A stretch of 64,000 nucleotides of DNA from Thalassococcus arenae (GTDB taxonomy: Bacteria > Pseudomonadota > Alphaproteobacteria > Rhodobacterales > Rhodobacteraceae), in assembly GCF_019104745.1 (NCBI RefSeq), contig NZ_JAHRWL010000001.1, forward strand, positions 868,001 through 932,000, in the 5' to 3' direction. The notes beneath the pieces were generated by a model. That model worked only from the letters and a program-made list of their open reading frames with translations, had not been told where the DNA came from and did not search any database. The stretch's first letter is position 1; the number at the start of each line of letters is the position of its first letter. The position numbers and the translations under genes were made by a program. Below are positions 59,761 to 64,000 of the stretch, piece after piece.

Positions 59761-60303
59761 TCATTTCCGTCGCCGATGTTCGTCCAGCCGGGGAAAAATC
59801 TCGACAAAGTTGCAGGGGCGGTGCCGGTAATCCAGCTGAAGCGCCAGGATTTCGTCCCATGCATCCTTGCAGGCGCCGGGGCTACCCGGCAGCGCGAACA
59901 GGTAGGTGCCGCCCGCCACGCCCCCCGTGGCGCGGCTTTGCACGGCGCTGGTGCCGATCTTGCCGAACGAGATCATCGTGAACACCGTGCCGAAGGCGTC
60001 GATTTCCTTTTCATAGACATCGCGATGCGCCTCGACGGTCACGTCGCGCCCCGTCAGCCCGGTGCCGCCGGTGGAAATCACCACGTCGATGCCGGGATCG
60101 GCGATCCAGGCGCGCAGCTGCGCCGCGATCTCGTCACGCTCGTCCTTGACGATCTGGCGGTCCGCCAGCACGTGACCCGCAGCTTCGATCCGCGCCACCA
60201 GCGTGTCGCCAGAACGGTCCTCGGACACCGAGCGCGTGTCGCTGACCGTCAGAACCGCGATGCGGACCGGGATGAATTCCTTGGTTTCGTCGATTCGGGA
60301 CAT
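59761..60303 (-). CDS. moaB: Molybdenum cofactor biosynthesis protein MoaB
   Basis: A 180-residue MoaB/MogA-type protein that adenylylates molybdopterin: 'LTVSDTRSVSEDRSGD', 'VISTGGTGLTGRDVTVEA' (molybdopterin-binding GGTG) and 'LPGSPGACKDAWDEIL'. It acts just before MoeA, encoded 17 kb away in the fdhD-mobAB operon. No other moa gene is adjacent; uracil-DNA glycosylase follows upstream with a 59-base gap. Confidence 0.92.
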   Translation of the reverse strand: MSRIDETKEFIPVRIAVLTVSDTRSVSEDRSGDTLVARIEAAGHVLADRQIVKDERDEIAAQLRAWIADPGIDVVISTGGTGLTGRDVTVEAHRDVYEKEIDAFGTVFTMISFGKIGTSAVQSRATGGVAGGTYLFALPGSPGACKDAWDEILALQLDYRHRPCNFVEIFPRLDEHRRRK

Positions 60304-60362
60304 GGCCGGGCTCCTTCCGCCATCACGCTACGCCCGCGGCGACGCGATGCCCAGAGGGCGGA

Positions 60363-61136
60363 TCACTTCGTGGCGTCCAGCCGCGCGCTCAGCTCAAGCA
60401 GATCGGCCCAGGCCTCGCGCTTGAGATGCGGCTGGCGCAGCAGGTAGGCGGGGTGAAACATCGGCAAGGCAGGGCGGCCCTCGGCCTCGGTCCAGTTTCC
60501 GCGCAGCCGGGTGATCCCGCGCTTGCCCAGCAGCGCATCGCAGGAAACGTTGCCCATGATGACCAGGAAATCCGGCTCGGCCAGGGCGATGTGCCGCTTG
60601 AGGAACGGCTTCATCATCGCGATTTCATCGGGCTTCGGGTCGCGGTTCTGCGGCGGACGCCAGGGCATGACGTTGGTGATATAGACGTTGTCCGCGCGGC
60701 TGAGCCCGATGGCCGCCAGCATCCGGTCCAGCAACTGCCCGGCGCGGCCGACAAAGGGTTTTCCCTGCAGGTCTTCGTCGCGCCCGGGCGCTTCGCCCAC
60801 GATCATCACGCGGGAACCGGCGGCGCCATCGGCGAAAACCAGGTTGCGCGCGCCGCGCCGCAGTTCGCAGTGCGGGTAGGCATCCATCGCGTCGCGCAGC
60901 GCGCCCAGGTCCGGCGCGTTGCGCGCAGCGATCTCGGCCTCGGCCACAGGATCGGCCTGCGGCGCAAGCGCCGGCGCCGCCAACGCCGCTGCTTTCGGTT
61001 TGGCCGGCTGCGCGCGCGCCGACTCTTCCGCGGCAAAGCGGTCGACCGGCGCATCTTCCAGCGCCTCGTCCACGCCCATCTCGCGTTGCCAGTCCAACGC
61101 GGCGCGGGCCGCGTGCCAATCCAGTGCCGATTCCAT
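60363..61136 (-). CDS. Uracil-DNA glycosylase, family 4-like without complete Fe-S cysteines
   Basis: 257 residues. The UDG fold motifs are present: 'MIVGEAPGRDEDLQGKPFVG' near 111-130, 'ITNVMPWRPPQNR' near 152 and 'MFHPAYLLRQP' near 226. True family 4 enzymes bind [4Fe-4S] with four Cys; only two Cys occur here (C90 and one near 189), so no such cluster is expected. The first ~75 residues are a low-complexity Ala/Pro linker. The alphaproteobacterial branch of the family often shows this loss. Confidence 0.87.
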   Translation of the reverse strand: MESALDWHAARAALDWQREMGVDEALEDAPVDRFAAEESARAQPAKPKAAALAAPALAPQADPVAEAEIAARNAPDLGALRDAMDAYPHCELRRGARNLVFADGAAGSRVMIVGEAPGRDEDLQGKPFVGRAGQLLDRMLAAIGLSRADNVYITNVMPWRPPQNRDPKPDEIAMMKPFLKRHIALAEPDFLVIMGNVSCDALLGKRGITRLRGNWTEAEGRPALPMFHPAYLLRQPHLKREAWADLLELSARLDATK

Positions 61137-61297
61137 CCCGCGACGTTAGGACTGCAACGCGGCAAAGGCCAGCGATCGCATCGCCGCGACAATGGCCGCG
61201 AAACTGCGCCTTTCCGCCACCGACCCGAACAACGCGCCACGCCCCTTGCCGGCACGGAACGCGCTTTCTATAACGACGCGGCTTTGGGGAGACTTTC

Positions 61298-62248
61298 ATG
61301 CGGTTCGATCAGCGGCATCTTCTGGGCATCGACCCGCTTCGCCCGGACGAAATCACCACGCTTCTCGATCTGGCCGACCAATACGTCACCCTGTCCCGCC
61401 GCCGCGACAAGCACGCCAACGCCCTGGCCGGACTGACCCAGGTCAACATGTTCTTCGAAAACTCGACACGCACCCAGGCCAGCTTCGAGATCGCGGGCAA
61501 GCGGCTGGGCGCGGACGTGATGAACATGTCGATGCAGGCCAGTTCCATCAAGAAGGGCGAGACCCTGATCGACACCGCGATGACGCTGAACGCCATGCAT
61601 CCCGACCTGCTGGTCGTGCGCCACCCGCAATCGGGTGCCGTGGCCCTGCTGGCGCAAAAGGTGAATTGCGCGGTGCTGAACGCTGGCGACGGGCGGCACG
61701 AACATCCCACCCAGGCGCTGCTGGACGCGCTGACGATCCGCCGCGCCAAGGGGCGGTTGCACCGGCTGACCATCGCGATCTGCGGCGACATCGCCCATTC
61801 CCGCGTGGCGCGGTCGAACATCCTGCTGCTGCACAAGATGGAAAACCGCATCCGCCTGGTCGGGCCGCGCACGTTGATGCCCGCCGGGATCGACGCGTTC
61901 GGCGTCGAGGTCTACGAGGACATGAACGAGGGCCTCAAGGATGCCGACGTGGTCATGATGCTGCGGCTGCAGAAGGAACGCATGGATGGCGGCTTCATCC
62001 CGTCCGAGCGCGAATACTACCACCGCTTCGGGCTGGACGGGGAAAAGCTGGCCAGGGCCAAGCCCGACGCCATCGTCATGCATCCCGGCCCGATGAACCG
62101 GGGCGTCGAGATCGACGGCACGCTGGCCGACGACATCAACCGCTCGGTCATCCAGGACCAGGTGGAAATGGGGGTCGCCGTGCGCATGGCGGCCATGGAT
62201 TTGCTGGCGCGCAATCTGCGTGCCCGGCCCAAGGAGATCGTGGCGTGA
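61298..62248 (+). CDS. pyrB: Aspartate carbamoyltransferase catalytic subunit
   Basis: A 316-residue enzyme of pyrimidine synthesis. Carbamoyl-phosphate site '[13 protein letters not shown]' near 52, '[15 protein letters not shown]' near 130 and '[14 protein letters not shown]' near 262. No pyrI regulatory gene follows. It is coupled (GTGA) to a chain of three small genes that leads to a dihydroorotase-like gene lacking catalytic His, the arrangement of class A or B ATCase with a structural PyrC' subunit. Confidence 0.96.
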   Translation: MRFDQRHLLGIDPLRPDEITTLLDLADQYVTLSRRRDKHANALAGLTQVNMFFENSTRTQASFEIAGKRLGADVMNMSMQASSIKKGETLIDTAMTLNAMHPDLLVVRHPQSGAVALLAQKVNCAVLNAGDGRHEHPTQALLDALTIRRAKGRLHRLTIAICGDIAHSRVARSNILLLHKMENRIRLVGPRTLMPAGIDAFGVEVYEDMNEGLKDADVVMMLRLQKERMDGGFIPSEREYYHRFGLDGEKLARAKPDAIVMHPGPMNRGVEIDGTLADDINRSVIQDQVEMGVAVRMAAMDLLARNLRARPKEIVA

Positions 62249-62787
62249 CCAGTATGCAGATCAACGGATCGGAAACCGGCATCGTGCGGCTGTTTCACCT
62301 CGACCTCCCGCGCGAAGCGGTCGAACGGTTCACCACGCAAGCGGGCACCGGTGAATGGCCGCTGAAATACGCCCTGGGCGCCAAGACCCTGCGCGCCGAT
62401 TTCGTCGATGTCGTCGATATCCGCGATCTGGGCGATATGGTCCTGTCGGACTACCTGGCGCAGGCGCATAACGCGACGGGGTCGGATTTCCGTGCGTTGC
62501 GGCAGCGTATCGATGCGCTCAGGGGACACGCGGTCGTCATCCCCTCGCAAGCCTTCGGCAACACGGCACAGACGCTGACCGTGGCCAACCCGTTGCGCTG
62601 GATCGGCACCTTCGGCGAGGTCAAGCCCAAGAGCCCCGGCCCCAAACTGCAAAGCGACGCCGCCAGGCCCGGCGAAAGCCGCCCGGCCGACACGCAGCCG
62701 CCGATCCGGACCAGCGGCGCATTGCGGCTCGCAACCCTGGGTCTCGGCGTGCTGGCGATCCTGCTGCTGGCGCTGTTCCTGCGGTGA
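62245..62787 (+). CDS. Uncharacterised protein with C-terminal membrane anchor, in the pyrB operon
   Basis: 180 residues: soluble domain beginning '[17 protein letters not shown]' (residues 1-125), a Pro-rich linker and one transmembrane helix at the end ('[18 protein letters not shown]'). GTG start at 62245 overlaps the pyrB stop; ATG 62254 is the alternative. Both neighbours overlap by four bases. No domain is recognised; the synteny with pyrB appears conserved in Rhodobacteraceae. Confidence 0.72.
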   Translation: MTSMQINGSETGIVRLFHLDLPREAVERFTTQAGTGEWPLKYALGAKTLRADFVDVVDIRDLGDMVLSDYLAQAHNATGSDFRALRQRIDALRGHAVVIPSQAFGNTAQTLTVANPLRWIGTFGEVKPKSPGPKLQSDAARPGESRPADTQPPIRTSGALRLATLGLGVLAILLLALFLR

Positions 62788-63344
62788 CCGGCGCCACCGA
62801 AACCGGTTCCGGACAGTCGGGCTGGGACGGCATCCTTGCTGACGGCGAGATGGTTGTCTGGCAGGGCAAACCCAGCCGACGCCTGCGGATCGGACGTGTC
62901 GACATGGCGCGCACCGGAATGGGCCTGGTCTTTGTCGTGTTCGCCATCTTCTGGATCAGCCAGACCGCGCCGACCGCCGGTAGCGGCATGGCGCGTGTCT
63001 TCTCGCTGGCGGGCCTGCTGTTTCTGGCCATCGGGCTTTACAATGCCGGCGGGCACCTCGTTTGGCGCGGCTTCAAGCACCGCTTCACCACCTACACGCT
63101 CAGCGACCGGCGCGCCTTTATCGCGACGAACCTGCCGTTGCAGGGCCGCCGTCTGCAAAGCCACCCCATCGCGCCGGACGCCGCCGTGGCGCTGGAGGAT
63201 GGCGAACCCGGATCGGTCTGGTTCGCGCATCGCCATGTCGGCCACGACAGCGGCAGCCGCCGCGTGCCGGTCGGGTTCGAGAACATCAGCGCGCCGCGCG
63301 CGGTCTACGACCTGGTGCGCCTTGTGCAGCGGGGCGCGGCATGA
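62784..63344 (+). CDS. Membrane protein, possibly PH-domain-like, in the pyrB operon
   Basis: 186 residues with two transmembrane segments (about 44-62 and 70-90). The opening 'LADGEMVVWQGKPSRRLRI' and later 'TTYTLSDRRAFIATNLPLQGRRLQ' resemble bacterial PH-like (bPH) membrane proteins. Start codon GTG 62784 overlaps the previous stop. Function unknown. Confidence 0.72.
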   Translation: MTGATETGSGQSGWDGILADGEMVVWQGKPSRRLRIGRVDMARTGMGLVFVVFAIFWISQTAPTAGSGMARVFSLAGLLFLAIGLYNAGGHLVWRGFKHRFTTYTLSDRRAFIATNLPLQGRRLQSHPIAPDAAVALEDGEPGSVWFAHRHVGHDSGSRRVPVGFENISAPRAVYDLVRLVQRGAA

Positions 63345-63733
63345 CCTTCGCACCCGACCGCACCGCCTATTTCCGCGCCCACAACACGCTGGCCGCCATC
63401 GCGATGGGCGCGGGCATGCTGGTGCTCTGGCTGGCCGGCAACCCGCATGTCTGGACCGGCGCCATCGGCGGTCTGGCGGCGGTGGCCCTGCGCGGCTGGT
63501 ACCTGATGGACGAAGAACTGGCCCAGGTCTGGACGCTGGCCGACGGCGTGTTGACCGGGCCGCAGGGACGGCGCGTGGCGCTGGCAGACATCGCCCGCTT
63601 GCGCAAGCTGGGCACGGCGGTGCAAGTGGTCACCACCGGCGGCGACAAGCACCTGATCAAGTTCCAGGCCGACCCCGACGCCACCATCGCCCGCATCGAC
63701 GCCGCCCGACCCCCGGAAAGACGCCAGCCATGA
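63341..63733 (+). CDS. Small membrane protein in the pyrB operon
   Basis: 130 residues with two hydrophobic segments (about 15-32 and 40-55) and a soluble tail 'YLMDEELAQVWTLADGVLTGPQGRRVALADIARLRKLG', similar in style to the bPH-like protein before it. ATG overlaps on both ends. Probably a partner of the preceding gene product. Function unknown. Confidence 0.7.
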   Translation: MTFAPDRTAYFRAHNTLAAIAMGAGMLVLWLAGNPHVWTGAIGGLAAVALRGWYLMDEELAQVWTLADGVLTGPQGRRVALADIARLRKLGTAVQVVTTGGDKHLIKFQADPDATIARIDAARPPERRQP

Positions 63734-64000
63734 CCAAGATCCTGATCGCCAATGCCCGCCTGATCGACCCAGAGGCCGGCACCGACGCGCCGGGCGCGGT
63801 GCTGCTCGACAAGGGCCGGATCGCCGAACGTTTCGACACGCCCCATCCGCAAGTCGCCGACGCGGCGGTGATCGACGCGAATGGCGCCTGCCTGGCGCCG
63901 GGCATCGTCGATATCGGCGTCAAGGTTGGCGAACCGGGCGAGCGCCACAAGGAAAGCTTCAAGACCGCGGGTCTGGCCGCCGCGGCGGGCGGCGTCACCA
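63730..64000 (+). CDS. Dihydroorotase-like protein lacking the HxH motif, N-terminal part
   Basis: The first 90 residues of an amidohydrolase-family protein, cut by the window edge. 'ILIANARLIDPEAGTDAPGAVLLDKGRIAE' fits dihydroorotase, but the strand-1 metal motif DxHxHLREPG reads 'DIGVKVGEPGERHKESF', with Gly and Lys at the two His positions. Such PyrC'-type (PyrX) proteins are inactive and hold the ATCase dodecamer together in Pseudomonas-type enzymes. A catalytic pyrC must be elsewhere. The rest of the active site cannot be checked. Confidence 0.82.
   Translation, partial: MTKILIANARLIDPEAGTDAPGAVLLDKGRIAERFDTPHPQVADAAVIDANGACLAPGIVDIGVKVGEPGERHKESFKTAGLAAAAGGVT

Overview
The window is a high-GC, gene-dense alphaproteobacterial chromosome segment, most likely from the family Rhodobacteraceae (roseobacter/Rhodobacter group). 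Evidence: ubiquinone-10-type polyprenyl diphosphate synthase, phaAB, a 44-residue aa3 oxidase subunit IV, the ureide cluster uraH/puuE-OHCU decarboxylase/allE/allA, an alphaproteobacterial LexA box (GTTC-N7-GTTC), many four-base ATGA/GTGA stop-start overlaps and small Rhodobacterales families such as DUF1127, DUF2007 and DUF465. No rRNA, CRISPR array, prophage or insertion sequence is visible; one tRNA-Arg(CCT) is present.

Layout. 0-1.7 kb: deoxyribose-phosphate aldolase, a small membrane protein and a truncated aldehyde dehydrogenase (minus). 1.7-5.7 kb: Mn/Zn-type ABC transporter behind two Fur-family-like palindromes. 5.8-8.9 kb: orphan error-prone polymerase dnaE2 with a LexA box on its start codon and a C terminus that contains a dispersed palindromic repeat where the OB-fold is expected. 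8.9-10.7 kb: ArsR regulator, NIPSNAP and monooxygenase-like proteins, cupredoxin. 10.8-13.5 kb: aromatic/aspartate aminotransferase, SseA and SmpB. 14-18.2 kb: ureide catabolism. 18.2-21.2 kb: secreted proteins, an inverted-topology membrane winged-helix protein, lipase, cytochrome c and tRNA-Arg. 21.3-25 kb: LacI regulator, YcaQ-type glycosylase, DUF1127 protein, rpsD. 25-31 kb: EAL phosphodiesterase, phaA/phaB, VOC dioxygenase and esterase, LysR. 31-38.4 kb: DUF465, TrmN6-like methyltransferase, ddsA, ispE, TPR protein, PilZ, ETF-ubiquinone oxidoreductase. 38.6-40 kb: greA and a coiled membrane protein. 40-45.8 kb: molybdenum cofactor/formate dehydrogenase accessory operon (fdhD-cdd-mobA-mobB-moeA fusion), azlCD. 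45.8-52.5 kb: lipoprotein, cox IV, Lrp regulator with divergent DUF6356/glutamine amidotransferase, MBL hydrolase, acyl-CoA dehydrogenase, threonylcarbamoyl-AMP synthase. 52.6-61 kb: flavodoxin-fold reductase, YqgE, DsbD-like protein, RND efflux pair, moaB, uracil-DNA glycosylase. 61.3-64 kb: pyrB, three small linked genes and the start of a dihydroorotase-like gene whose HxH metal motif is missing.

Most of the window is ordinary housekeeping content. The parts most worth a second look are the secreted-protein/membrane-winged-helix pair (18.9-19.9 kb), the dnaE2 regulatory site and altered C terminus, the terminator-bounded region with no recognised gene at 23.6-23.9 kb, and the pseudo-dihydroorotase at the right edge.
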